Part shown: one piece after another, positions 53,165 to 64,000 of the stretch | Layout: each line of letters starts with the position of its first letter | How positions within the stretch are numbered: position 1 is the first letter of the stretch | Assembly (NCBI GenBank): GCA_958510825.1 | Contig: OY294049.1 | Span: 27,486,986 to 27,550,985, forward strand | DNA length: 64,000 bases | Direction: 5' to 3' | Source of the DNA: Brachypterus glaber | Lineage: Eukaryota > Arthropoda > Insecta > Coleoptera > Kateretidae | Translations under genes and position numbers: made by a program | The notes under the pieces: generated by a model | Seen by the model: only the letters and a program-made list of their open reading frames with translations | Told to the model about the DNA's origin: nothing | The model's database searches: none

Positions 53165-54875
53165 TGGCACCAACGGACTGTGGGGTGAGAAAAAAAAGAT
53201 GGATGATTGCATACGAGTATTTTTGATACCGCTGATTTCGAATATAAAAGAGAAAGAGATGAAACATGGTTCATTTTTTTATTTTTTTTTTTCGATTTTG
53301 TTTATATTTGGTATACAGGCTCTTTTTAGGGATTTTAAAGTAGACCAATGGCTAAAACACTAAAAATCAAAATGACGGAGCCAATATGGCGTATCGGTTT
53401 TTAGAATGTTGTCATAATTAGGCGTAATTAAGGCTAGAAAGTAGTCCAAAGTAATCGATTTTAAGTAAAGGACTTAACTTAAAATACTTAATATGAAAAA
53501 GCTTATATGAAAGTTAAAAATACAGTTTTATATCCATTTTAGTTAAAATATTCATTTCAAGGTCGTCAGAATTCCGTGAATTGATTTTATTATCCAGGTG
53601 TAGAAAATATCTTATATTAGCCCTAGTGATTTCTTAAATTCAAATAAATTAAAGATAAGTTGGTTTTAAGTATGCAAAAAGGTCATTGAAATCTAAAAAT
53701 TTAAATAAAATTGTAAAATCTTAAATTTTAAAAATTGCCCTCATTTGCCAGACTCAATATCTTATCCATTTTTGTCTTTACTTGTAGTAGTAAAAAACGA
53801 TATAAAAAAAAGTTGCCAACTTTTGCCATTTTCAGAAAAAAAATATATAAAATTGATATTCAAAATAAAACGCTATAAAAATCATTTAAATGGTCAAATT
53901 TTATTAAATAAAGAATTAATCATCAGAACTGAAAATCATTATCTTCATCATCAGTTTAATATGATATTAAGTTTGGCAAATGATAGCAATTTTATTATTA
54001 TTACAAGACGCACACTTATTAGCCTAAAGTACTGAATCTAATTATAAAACCAGATTTAGTTATTAATACTGATGACAGTTCTGATGATTAATTATTTATT
54101 TAATAAAATTTGACCATTTACATGATTTTTATAGCGTTTTATTTCGAACATAATTTTTAGATTTTTTTAGAAAATGGCAAAAGTTGGCAACTTTTTTTAT
54201 ATCGTTTATTACTACTATAAGTAAAGACAAAAATGCTTAAGATATTGAGTCTGGCAAATGAGGGCAATTTTTGAAGTTTAAGATTTTACAATTTTATTTA
54301 AATTTTTAGATTTTAATTACCTTTTTGCATACTTAAAACCAACTTATCTATAATTTATTTTAATTTAAGATATCACTAGAGCTAATATAAGAAATTTCTT
54401 ATACCTGGACAATAAAATTCAATTCACGGAATTCTAACAACTTTGAAATGAATATTTTAACTAAAATGGATATAAACAGTATTTTTAACTTCCATATAAG
54501 CTTTGTCATATTAAGTGTTTTAAGTTTAGTAGTTTCCTTAAAATCTATGACCTTGGACTACTTTATAGCCTTAATTTCGCCTAATTATGACAACATTCTA
54601 AAAACCGATACGCCATATTGGCTCTGCCATTTTGATTTTTGGTGTTTTAACCATTAGTCTACGTTAATGTCCCTAAAAAGAACCTGTATACCAAATTTGA
54701 ACAAAATCGAAAAAAAAAAAATAAAAAAAAAATTAACCACCCTAGTGGCGCGGAATTTTTTTTTCAGCTTTTTAACTATCATATTCGGAATCAGGGGTAT
54801 CAAAAATACTCGTATGCAAAAATTTAGATTTTCGTCCCTTTTTTTTTTCTCAGCCCACAGTGCAACGGTTTGACT
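53165..54875. mobile_element. Long foldback repeat, arms about 770 bp (family E)
   Basis: 53175-53935 is present inverted at 54070-54875. Landmarks are GACTGTGGGGTGAG / CTCAGCCCACAGTGC at the ends, GGAGCCAATATGGCGTATCG, CAGAATTCCGTGAATTGA, TGCCCTCATTTGCCAGACTC and AAAGTTGCCAACTTTTGCCA. The spacer is about 135 bp. Open frames inside the arms have no homology and are mirrored on both strands. Confidence 0.9.
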
Positions 54876-55099
54876 TTTTTATTTTCTTTATCAGGCACAT
54901 GAAGCACTTTTTCGTAGACGGGTTTGTTGGGTTGTTAAAAGAGTTAATTGAAATTAAAAAATATATATTTAAAAACAAAAAAAGTTGTAGGAAGCGCCAC
55001 CAATTAAAAATATCCCAATACAATTTAATTAAGTTTAACTTAAAACTTTACCAGGAAAAATTACATGCAACTGCGAGGAGTATACTATAGAATGCGAAT

Positions 55100-57610
55100 C
55101 ATTATATATCTTTGCGGTTTGTTAATTATTATTATTATCATTATACTATTCACAGCGCGTGGCGCTAGAATAGTATTATACGGTATACGAGTATTCGAAT
55201 TTCCCAAAATCGCCAAAAAACGTCGTAGACAAAAAATTATTGGATTCAAATGTATTTCATGAAAAAACAAGCCGTGAAGATATGTAATGCTACGCATTCC
55301 ATTATATATTATTCACAGTAAATGGTATATTCCATATCGTCCACTAAAGGCTCTAGTTGTCTAACTCCAAATTTTTCAAAAATGAGATTTTTATCAAATT
55401 TGCTTCATTATCTGATTACCAACATACTTCAAAAAAAAAAGTTGCATTAAACCAATATCAGCCTCAAAAAATGCAAAAATGTAAATATTTTAAGTCGCTA
55501 AGTGTCTAACTCCATCATATGATTGTGAGAAAACAATTAAATGAGAACTGTCACTAATGTCAAACTATTTCTCGACAACAACTAAAATAATTATAACTTA
55601 AATCTTTTTTATAATAATAAATACTTAACTAAATCTAAAAAACATAAAAAAAAATATGCAGCAAACTGTTAAAGATTCGTTACATTTATGATACATACAT
55701 AATTATGTATAATAATATACATTAGAATTTAGTTAGATAATATTTGATTGTTTAATAATATTAGATTTTAATAATATTGACCACAAAAATGTAAATAAGG
55801 TATTTAAGTTTTGAATGTTGCTTAATAATTATTATATTTTTATTATAACATAACGTTACAAAATAAAATATATTTTTTTCTCATGGGATTTAACTATTTT
55901 TATGAAGGTTTTATAATGTATAAATTTTATAATATTAATATTATCTAGGTATATATATTATGCCTACCTAGTAGTAATATTGTATATTAAATATAAAAAT
56001 ATAAATTTTTTGTAATAATATTACGCGATATAATAAGATAGGTATCCTCTTTTATCTTCCCTTGGAGTTAGACCATTAGTGAATTTAGATTCTGTGGTTA
56101 AAATTTAATTTTCAAATAATTTATATAAAATAGATAACAATGAAAAGTTTTAAATACATTAACACATTTCAAACATTTTTACCTGTGAACAAGCTAGTTT
56201 TAAAGTTCTAAATTGCTATAATTAAGTTTTAAATCGTTTTTTACGTCTCCTGAAAAATATGACGTTTTGGAGTTAGACCGTTAGAGCCTTTAGATGACGA
56301 TATCTCAAAAGTAATTTTCAAAAAAAAATAACAAAAAAATACATTTTTTTTGAAAGAAGATCTTTTTTGAAAAACAAAAAATCATTGAAAAAAAAAATCT
56401 TAAAAATAAGTTTTCAAAAAAACTTATTTTTATTTTTCAATTGTTTTTTATCAAAAATTTATTTTTGCAAAAGACAAAAAATTAAACAAAAAAAATCAAA
56501 AACAATAGGGTTCTTCCCCTCGTAGAACTTTTTTCAAAAGTAATTTTCAAAAAAAAATAACAAAAAAATACATTTTTTTTGAAAGAAGATCTTTTTTGAA
56601 AAACAAAAAATCATTGAAAAAAAAAATCTTAAAAATAAGTTTTCAAAAAAACTTATTTTTATTTTTCAATTGTTTTTTATCAAAAATTTATTTTTGCAAA
56701 AGACAAAAAATTAAACAAAAAAAATCAAAAACAATAGGGTTCTTCCCCTCGTAGAACTTTTTCCTGAAAATTTCAAGTCGATCGGATTATTGGTTCTTGA
56801 GTTATCGTGCACACAAAACGTGACATCAGATGGACGGGCAGACAGACAGCCAGACGGACAGACGGACATTTAAAAAAAAAGTTGCCCATTTTTTCATGAA
56901 ACAAATTTATATCCAAGAATTTTTTGTCTAGGACGATTTTTGATTTCTTTTTGAAAATTCGAAACTACCGTATAATACTATTCTAGCGCTGGCGCTGTGA
57001 ATACTATACCAAAAAACTTTGAACATGTCCGTCCGTTCATCCGTCTGTCCGTCCGTCCAACGTCACGTTTTTTGTGGACACGATAACTCAAGAACGAATA
57101 ATCCGATCCACTCGAAATTTTCAGGAAAAATCTAGTTCTATGAGGGTAAGATCAATAGGTATTGTTTTTGTAAGTAATCTCCCCAAAAACAAAAAAAGTT
57201 TAGGGGGGTTAAACTTAAAAAAAAAATATATTTAGATTTTATTTATTTTTGAAAATGTTTTTTTGTATTTTTTTTTTAATTTTTCGTTTTCCAAGAAAAT
57301 TTCTTTGAAAAAAAATTGTTCCTAATTATTTTTTTTTTATTTTTTCGTTTTTCAAAAAAAGTTTTTTTTAATTTTTATTTTTTTGCTTTATTTGGAAAAA
57401 TGCAATATACCATTCACTAGTGGATAGATTTACAGCTGTGAATAGTATATAACGGACTGCGTAGCATTACATATTTTTACGGCTTATCTATGTAATGATA
57501 ACCATTTTAATGGTACTCAAAAGTACCAATTAATAAACAAGCCGTGAAGATATGTAATGCTACGCATTCCATTATATATTATTCACAGTAAATGGTATAT
57601 TGCATTTTCC
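55100..57610. repeat. Complex of overlapping inverted and direct repeats
   Basis: Four relations are visible. CGCTAGAATAGTATTATACG (55163) is inverted at about 56965-56990. CTAAAGGCTCTAGTTGTCTA with AACTCC (55344-55370) is inverted at 56267-56295, bounding a 960 bp unit. AAGTCGATCGGATTATTGG to the GACG/GACA repeats (56776-56870) is inverted at 57027-57125. The block AACAAGCCGTGAAGATATGT to AATGGTATATT (55268-55331) recurs identically at 57538-57601 and inverted at about 57410-57487. There is no coding capacity. Confidence 0.8.
56306..56763. repeat. 229 bp tandem duplication, virtually identical copies
   Basis: Unit one (56306-56534) and unit two (56535-56763) both run from TCAAAAGTAATTTTCAAAAA to TTCTTCCCCTCGTAGAACTT, with no difference found by eye. 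It is a very recent duplication or an assembly artefact. Confidence 0.9.
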
Positions 57611-58164
57611 CAAATACTAAAATAATTTTCAAAAAAAAAAATAAAAAAAATATATTTAAATGTTTAAATATATGCTTAAAAAAAATAATAAAAGTGTTCT
57701 AAAAAGCGAGAAAAATATTCAACTTTAATAAATAATAAGAATATATTTTAAGATTTAATATATTTAAAAAAAGATCTTTTTTTGAAAAACGAAGAATTAA
57801 AAAAAAATGCAAAAAAAAATCAAAAAGCTTTAAACTTTTTTCAACAATTGTTTAAATTTTCTTTTTGCAAAAAAAGAAAAAATTTATTTTTTTTTATGTT
57901 TAAAAAAAACAAAGGGCGGAGGGTCACGGATTTGGCTGATTATTTTTTTATGTTAGCCTCCACGGTTTTTTAAACGTCCCGTTTGGAAAATATGATTTTT
58001 TTTACAAAATTTTTTAATTTCTCGAAAATGTGACTTGACGTGCAATAACTCAAAAACTATTTAACCTAGAGAACTGCGGTTTTCGCAATTAAAAAAAAAT
58101 CATATTTTTTTTTCTATCAAATTTGATCAAAAAGTTTGAGGGCATTTTTCTCAAAAACTAAATT

Positions 58165-58240
58165 TTTTAATAATAATAATAATAAACGTTCTTTATTGCA
58201 CCACGTACAAATGGCCATCGACCGTAGTCCTTCAGCCTAA
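58165..58240 (-). mobile_element. 3' tip of a non-LTR retrotransposon
   Basis: On the minus strand, CCATTTGTACGTGGTGCAAT, AAAGAACGTTTATTATTATT: an AATAAA-type end with an ATT tail, heavily 5'-truncated. Confidence 0.6.
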
Positions 58241-58499
58241 ATTTTTTATTTTTTCAAAAAAAAAAAACTGTCAAAACTAATTTGATAAAATTTGATAGAA
58301 AAATTATGAAAACCGCAAATCTGGGTTAAATATTATTGCACGTCAATGTCATATTTTTGAGAATTTTTCTTATAATAAAAGTAATTTTTCCTGAAAAAGT
58401 TACGTTAATCGGAATTTTCTTTCAGTTTTTTCAATTTTTTTAAAAGTTTACTGCCATAACTTTTTTGATTTTAGGGGAATTACTTTCAAAAACAATCAA

Positions 58500-59755
58500 G
58501 AATCAAGAATTTATTTAATGCTAATAAATATTTACATTTTTGCATTCGTCAGAGATATACTTTAAAGAAAACATACAATATGTTTGGACAATATTTGACA
58601 TTTAACAATATAATAAATTACACATAAAATAAAAATTTAGGAAAATATGTTTCCGTTATCCAAGAACTCCTGGATATTATAGTAGGCTTTTTTCATAAGC
58701 ACCGTTTTGAGTTTTGTTTTAAACCTTCCTAAAGGCAACAACTGCAAATTCGCCGGTATTTTATTTAGAAATATAGGGCCATAGTAGTTTAGACCAAAAC
58801 GACTAGATGTAAGTCTTAAATGTTCTAAATGAATTTTGTTTTTGTTTCTTGTATTGTAGTTTTGTATGTCTGAATGGGTTTTATGATCTTTCAAATTCAA
58901 CAGAGCCTCACATGTGCACTCCAGTATATAAACACAAGGGAGGGTCAAAAAACCATGCGACCTGAATTTGTCTCTAACATCATCTTGATAATTTAACCTA
59001 GTAATTATCCTCAATATTTTACGTTGCAAGCTAAACAATCTATTTAAGTGGCAGCTATGACCCCAACAGGTTATTGCATAACTCAGTCTGGACATAAACA
59101 GCGAGTGGTAGGCAGTGACAACCACAGAGTGAGGCAATATATCAATAATATTTCTAAATAAATAAATGTATTTAGCCACCACACCGGCGATATACTCGAC
59201 ATGAGAGTCCCACTTTAAAGTAGAGTCAAGAACTACCCCTAGAAACCTAGGTCTGACTGAGTTATAATCTGTTAGGTCTTGTAGCCTTTGTGAGTAAATA
59301 TTAAATTTTTTGTTTTTGAGGTGTTTAAGTGAAGCTTATTTGCTGAAAACCAGGCTTTCAGCTCTGATTCATAATATAACTGATTTTCCTGAATTTCAGC
59401 AATTGTGTTTGCATTTAGGAGGACAGTGGTGTCATCGGCTAACAGCACAAGCTCCGTACCCGGCACAGCCTCCGCCAAATCGTTAATATAGATTAGGAAG
59501 AGAATGGGGCCGAGCACGGGTCCCTGCTGGGTTCTACCAGTAAGGTAGGATTCTACAATATTTAAACTATAAGTCAAAATTGTAGAACTCTAACTTTTTA
59601 AGCATAACGTCAAATGGCACACAATCGAATGCCTTCTGTAGGTCATACATTACCGCAGCTGATAGCTGCTCAGCCTCCATAGCATCTACCACCCGTTTAA
59701 TAAGTTGCGCTATAGCATTTGAAGTTGATTTTTTCACTCTGAAGCCATATGGGGA
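58500..59755 (-). pseudogene. 5'-truncated Jockey-type retrotransposon, RT fragment
   Basis: On the minus strand PYGFRVKKSTSNAIAQLIKR begins at about 59752. Next come MYDLQKAFDCVPFDV (motif A), QGPVLGPILFLIYINDL (motif B, preceded by a deletion of about 20 residues) and LLADDTTVLL (motif C). The C-terminal region ends near 58637 (ITCWGHSCHLNRLFSLQRK, YILECT, NYNTRNKNK). Frame changes occur near 59577 and 59250. The 3' tail is a short AATCAAG repeat (plus strand 58495-58512). Confidence 0.85.
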
Positions 59756-61276
59756 ATGGGGAATCCGGAACTTATCTCTCCGACTTTGCTGAAATTTTGC
59801 ATGTCCCCATAACTTAGTGTTTATATACCTCCATTAGTGGCGTTTTGCAAAAAAAATCGTTGGTTGTTGAGATATTAGGGTGGGTCATTTCTCGCCTTTT
59901 TCAAGATCGGAAAACAACCATGTAATAAATTCGTAATAACTTCACCTCACTTCACATTCTCCTAGCAATTTTGATCAAAAAAGTACTCTGCGCAAAATTC
60001 GATAAAATGAAGCATTCCCGAGAAAAAGGCGGGGACTGTAAAAAAACATAATTGGATTGTTTAAAAAATGCTATAAATTGTTTTATTTTTTGATCTTCTC
60101 TCAAAATGAAACTAAATTTCATATAAAGTTTTTGGCTAGGGTCCCCTCTAAACATTGACATCAATTTCCATTTATCCCACTTCATTTTTTTTATATCAAA
60201 ATTACACAGGCCAACAAATTTTCAACTTTTGAAAGATGATTTGGATCTGACAGCTGATTTTGGGTAATTTACTTATGTTGATTTCGAATATAACTTCCAT
60301 TTTTGAACAACTCGAATTTTGTGTAGAGTACTTTTTTGATCAAAATTACTCACAGAATGAAAAAAAAGTGTCAAATGTCTAAAATTTGTAACCCTATAAA
60401 ACTTAGGGGTTTGAAACCATAACGGAAGTCCGCCCCTGACTTTTCTGATAATGACGGACCTTCTGTAAAAATCATTCGATACGCATTAATTTTCTTAAAC
60501 AACTAAAAAAAATTGTCAATAAATATTAAAAAGTAAAAAGTTATCAAAAAAAAAAATAGTTTTTCTATTTCATCTTGGGGGGCAAATATCTCAGAGTATG
60601 GGGATCGTAGCCAAAAAATTTATATGACTTTTTGGCATTATTTTCAAGATATCTATACCCTTAAGAGATTTTGGAAACATTCTGGGACACCTTGTATAGG
60701 GTGTTACTATATTTTTGGTACACCCTGTATATTGTTATTGAAGACCCTTTTCATTAAATAAGTAATCAAATTAATAATATTTTGCAATGGATTTAGTTTC
60801 TTCATTAAATTTCTCACCTAGATTATTTTTTGTGGTTAAAAATGAAAAAAAAAATAGGGTATGGTCGCACATTATGGGTCATATCTCCCCCAAATATGTC
60901 ATTTGAGTCGAAATATTTTATAGGGACATACTACCACTTATTATATGCAATTTATGAACAAAACACCTTAAAAAATAGTATATTATCATCTTACAGGGTT
61001 GTGAATCTCGGCTCACGCCTCGATTCACAATCTCCGCATGCGACCGAGAAACATTATTTCTCGTCCGTGTATCATTCGCTATTATTTATTGGCTTGTAAA
61101 CATATTTTTAACAAAAAAAGGTAAAAATAATAATTTAAATTAATTTGGTTCTGTCAGTTATCTGACAACTTTCCAAAAGCCAAAGTAAAACAAGTAACAA
61201 ACACAACCGCTATGTAATTTCCATAAGTGACCGCAAAAGTACTTTGGCGGGTGAATAATAGTTATTTATAGTACTA
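59756..61276. repeat. Repeat-rich stretch, no gene
   Basis: CAATTTTGATCAAAAAAGTA (about 59970) is inverted near 60325-60350. 60330-60700 shares a unit with 15480-15905 (AAAATTTGTAACCCT, CATAACGGAAGTCCGCCC, ACATTCTGGGACAC). The stretch 60691-60730 carries two back-to-back CACCCTGTA-type ends. A small hairpin TTGTGAATC...GATTCACAA lies at about 60996-61030. Confidence 0.65.
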
Positions 61277-61370
61277 GTGGGTAAAGTAAGATATTGCCCA
61301 TGAGAAAATTAACCTGCGAGGCGTCAGCCAATCAGGTTAATTTTCGAGAGGGCAATATCGGTTTACCCAT
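61277..61370. mobile_element. Small MITE-like hairpin
   Basis: GGGTAAA...ATATTGCCC...AAAATTAACCTG pairs with CAGGTTAATTTT...GGGCAATAT...TTTACCC. A shorter hairpin, TGAGTGGGTAA...TTATCCACTCA, with similar ends lies at about 61467-61499. Confidence 0.75.
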
Positions 61371-61921
61371 GAGTGCGATACAAGGTTTTATCCAATAAAT
61401 AGCTTAGGAATTCATATTTTTATTAAAAATTTTAATGACATTTACAAGAAAATAATTTGACAAGTGACAGTTGAGTGGGTAAAATAAATAATTATCCACT
61501 CAATAAAGTAAAAGCCACGCGGGGGTTATTATTGAGTTTATTTATTTAAAATAAAGCTGGTAATTGTCTCATTATCTGTATGTATTGGATAAAAACTATT
61601 TTATTAGAATATTTGGATACAAATATTTAAACTGTCATAGTAGATGTCAAACAATTTTAACCTTAATAGTTAGCGCAAATGTTTGGTGTATAACAGACTT
61701 AATTCCAACAATGTTTTTGCAGTAGCAACGACATGTTCGGTTTCTAAGAAATTTCCCTGAAATTGTGGCTATGTCGGTACTCTCCTGCGGAACCACTCAA
61801 ACTACCTATCTACCCTTATAAACCTACCTATCTAGTACGCATTAAAGTAATTTTTTCCCATAATTTTTTGGTTTGTCAGGTACATAAAATAAAACAATAT
61901 TTTCAATAACCATGGTTAATA

Positions 61922-62744
61922 CCAGGGCCGTAACTATAGGGGATAGGGGAAACCTCCCCCATAGTCATGCTTTAAAAATTTAAAAGTTGTTATTTTTAAA
62001 TGTCGACAAAAATATAAATAACTGAATCAGAAGGTTAAAAAACTTTTATATTTTTAATTAATAAAAATTACAATTTTTTCGTGACAAAAAACTGAAAATG
62101 TTTAATTTCAGTATTGGGAAAAGGTGTAAAATTTACATAAAATATTATAAAATTTTCAAATTCTTTATAATTTTTACAACTTTTTCCTAATTTAAAAAAG
62201 TAAAATTTGGAAACTTAAAATATCGAGTAAAAATTTAAATAGTTTTACTTACTATAAACTTTATATTACAAAATTAACAACTTTTTGATTTTTATATTCT
62301 CGGGAATTATTAAAGTAATAAAGTTGGCAGTTGCTGCTCTTAGGAAAAATAATTTTACCAGAAGAAGTAAAAGTTACAACTTTTATATTTTAATGGACAA
62401 AAAAAATAAAAATTAGTATTTTCATGATTTTTACGTTTTTGTAAAGTAAAAAAATATATATAATTTAGTTATCTGTAGTTACAATTAACAATGTTTTTAT
62501 TTTTAGTTATTAATTTATAAAATTTCCAACTTTTTCGTAAAATTTAAACTTTTTGTGATATCACCAAATTTTCAGCCCCCAAACAAATACAACAGTATAC
62601 TGTAGTGGGAACGTTTTTTTTTTAGTCAGCTACTTTTTTGTGAAGAATATATCCCGGGATAAAAATTTTAATTTTAGACTAAAAAAAAATTGATTTTCGA
62701 CCTTTTCCCCCTCCCCACTAAATCTTCTTCGCTACGGCACTGGT
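61922..62744. mobile_element. Candidate DNA transposon remnant with CCAGGGCCGTAAC-type ends
   Basis: CCAGGGCCGTAACTATAGGG near 61923 is mirrored by GCTACGGCACTGG (ending about 62743), an imperfect 13 bp inverted end, with similar GGGGA/TCCCC tracts just inside. hAT-like ends are suggested, but no target duplication was found. Confidence 0.5.
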
Positions 62745-62781
62745 CCTTCCTTAACACAATGTTTCTTATAATGTTCATATA

Positions 62782-63089
62782 TTACAATTTACTTTGTTGG
62801 ATTTCCATACTTCGTATTTCTTTCCAGAATTTCACTCTTTCTTCTTCCAGGTTTGTTTTCATTTCCATTGTTTTACCAATGTTTAAATACTTCAAAGAGT
62901 TTTTTGTTACTGGTTCCCATTTAAAAGGTAATATATTATTTTCTTCTGGAGTAGGGTTACCGTGTTTCGCGAAATTGGTCCATAATGTAGTCAGTTTTGC
63001 AATTGACAAATTTTCGATACTATCTGGCTCTAATTCTGGGGTCAATAAGTTGTGGAATAAATATGATAAATCGTCTCCGTGACAGGCAC
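62782..63089 (-). CDS. Carboxylesterase terminal exon (gene C)
   Basis: The acceptor AATTTTTAG (minus strand, ending 63090) precedes GACHGDDLSYLFHNLLTPEL, EPDSIENLSIAKLTTLWTNF, AKHGNPTPEENN, FKWEPVTKNSLKYLNIG and a stop at 62782. CHGDD carries the catalytic histidine; the whole matches the last exon of insect carboxylesterases. It is open to the stop without frameshift. Upstream exons would lie beyond the window on the right, so this is the 3' end of a third gene in the same orientation as A and B. Its neighbour at 39131-39566 lacks the intron present here. Confidence 0.88.
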
Positions 63090-64000
63090 CTAAAAATTTA
63101 TACTTTCAATTAAATCGATTTTACAAATTTATTAGTCAATCCGCCGCTATATAGAGCAAATGCGATGAATTTCAATATATGAATATATATGAATTAACCC
63201 TCTATGGTACCGTGTATCTCGAAATATAGAAAATAGAAAATTTTTGAATTGTGAACTACGAGGATTTGTTTACAAACTAGCAATGTATATTCAAAATAAT
63301 ATATTTAACTGTATACTACTTTTTTGTCTTTTGTCTTATCAAAATCGATAGAGAGCCCCTAGCACAAGCCAAAAGCTTATTTGGAAATCTCCATGACTCC
63401 CTGTTGACAAAATCTTTTAAAATATCATAGAAATATTGCTTAATGTTTTCATACTAGAACATATTAGAATTCCTATGATTTTCATTAATGTTTTATTCAT
63501 AGACGTATGATTTTTAGTGGATTTTATAGAGGATCCTGAAACCGCAAAAAATATTAGAAAATCAAAATAGCATTCAAAGAAAATCCGTTTGAACATCATT
63601 TATCTTTTAATTGTTTGAAGAAGGTATTTTAATTAAAATTAAAAAATAAAGTAATTTATTTTAGAACATTATAGACTTTTAATCTTATTGAATAAAGAAT
63701 ACATAATTTTTAAAAAGTTTTAATAATTTTTATTTTTATTTTATTATAGAGATATTATGAATAATTTGGAATGAATTTTTTATTAAAAAATATTTTCTCG
63801 ACAATGATTTTGAATAAGGTTTCTATATGATTTTTATATTTAAAAAACGATTATGCAAACCCACATTTTTGCTTGTATCTTGAAACCCCACTAGACAATG
63901 TAGACATGTAGCCCCACATAATTCCATTTTCAACAACTTGAGGGCACCAAAAAGGAGGAAACCGGAAGCCTCCAGATATCTTGATCCGTACCAATCCGAT
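63090..64000 (-). other. Last intron of esterase gene C, no further exon identified
   Basis: The sequence is AT-rich. A segment at about 63400-63560 reads weakly like an esterase penultimate exon after GCGGTTTCAG (minus strand), but no frame is convincing. Confidence 0.4.

Noticed and set aside
53745..54657. Open frames of 69-96 codons
   Set aside because: They lie in the two arms of the long foldback, are mirrored in inverse orientation and have no protein-like composition.
63399..63600. Possible penultimate exon of esterase gene C after GCGGTTTCAG
   Set aside because: Weak resemblance in one frame only, interrupted by stops; not enough to call an exon.
1..64000. tRNA genes or tRNA-derived SINEs
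   Set aside because: No segment with convincing A and B boxes plus a cloverleaf was found by eye; a tRNAscan run would be decisive.

Overview
The window is an AT-rich eukaryotic genomic fragment, almost certainly from an insect and probably a beetle. Spliceosomal introns with GT-AG borders, a synaptic vesicle 2-related transporter gene, insect-type carboxylesterase exons and the mix of transposable elements support an insect. The beetle assignment is inference from the style of the repeats. Host coding sequence is very sparse. Most of the 64 kb is transposable elements, many inserted inside one another, plus long palindromic (foldback) repeats. A 200-base run of N (41052-41251) marks an assembly gap.

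Layout. 1-2560: decayed non-LTR retrotransposon with an N-terminal zinc finger. 2752-3210: broken, intronless USP-type deubiquitinase copy. 4434-13671: the last two exons of a SVOP orthologue, separated by an 8.8 kb intron. That intron holds a four-part nest: an inverted-repeat element (4694-11804), inside it a mariner-like DNA transposon (5158-9785), and three retrotransposon copies inserted into the arms, the terminal repeat and the transposase gene. 11885-12790 and 15025-16266: two foldback repeats. 17721-31111: a 13.4 kb structure with roughly 820 bp inverted arms. It contains a palindrome cluster, a decayed Copia element, a Gypsy element with identical LTRs inserted in the Copia integrase, and a 1.2 kb inverted-repeat transposon.

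32254-36810: a retrocopied 3' end of a cellular mRNA directly abutting a nearly full-length two-ORF non-LTR retrotransposon. 36887-38284: two more inverted-repeat elements. 39131-63089 carries pieces of at least three carboxylesterase genes on the minus strand: terminal exons at 39131-39566 and 62782-63089, and homologous first exons at 43033-43170 and 51493-51630. The space between them is filled with a 97 bp minisatellite, foldbacks, two retrotransposons in opposite orientation (one inside the other), a Penelope-like remnant and further repeats.

The only likely functional coding units are the SVOP exons, the esterase exons (one with a frameshift) and the Gypsy gag-pol. No CRISPR arrays, operons, rRNA or convincing tRNA genes were seen. 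Because insertions can be ordered by which element interrupts which, the window works as a relative-age record: SVOP intron > outer inverted repeat > DNA transposon > retrotransposons, and foldback > Copia > Gypsy.
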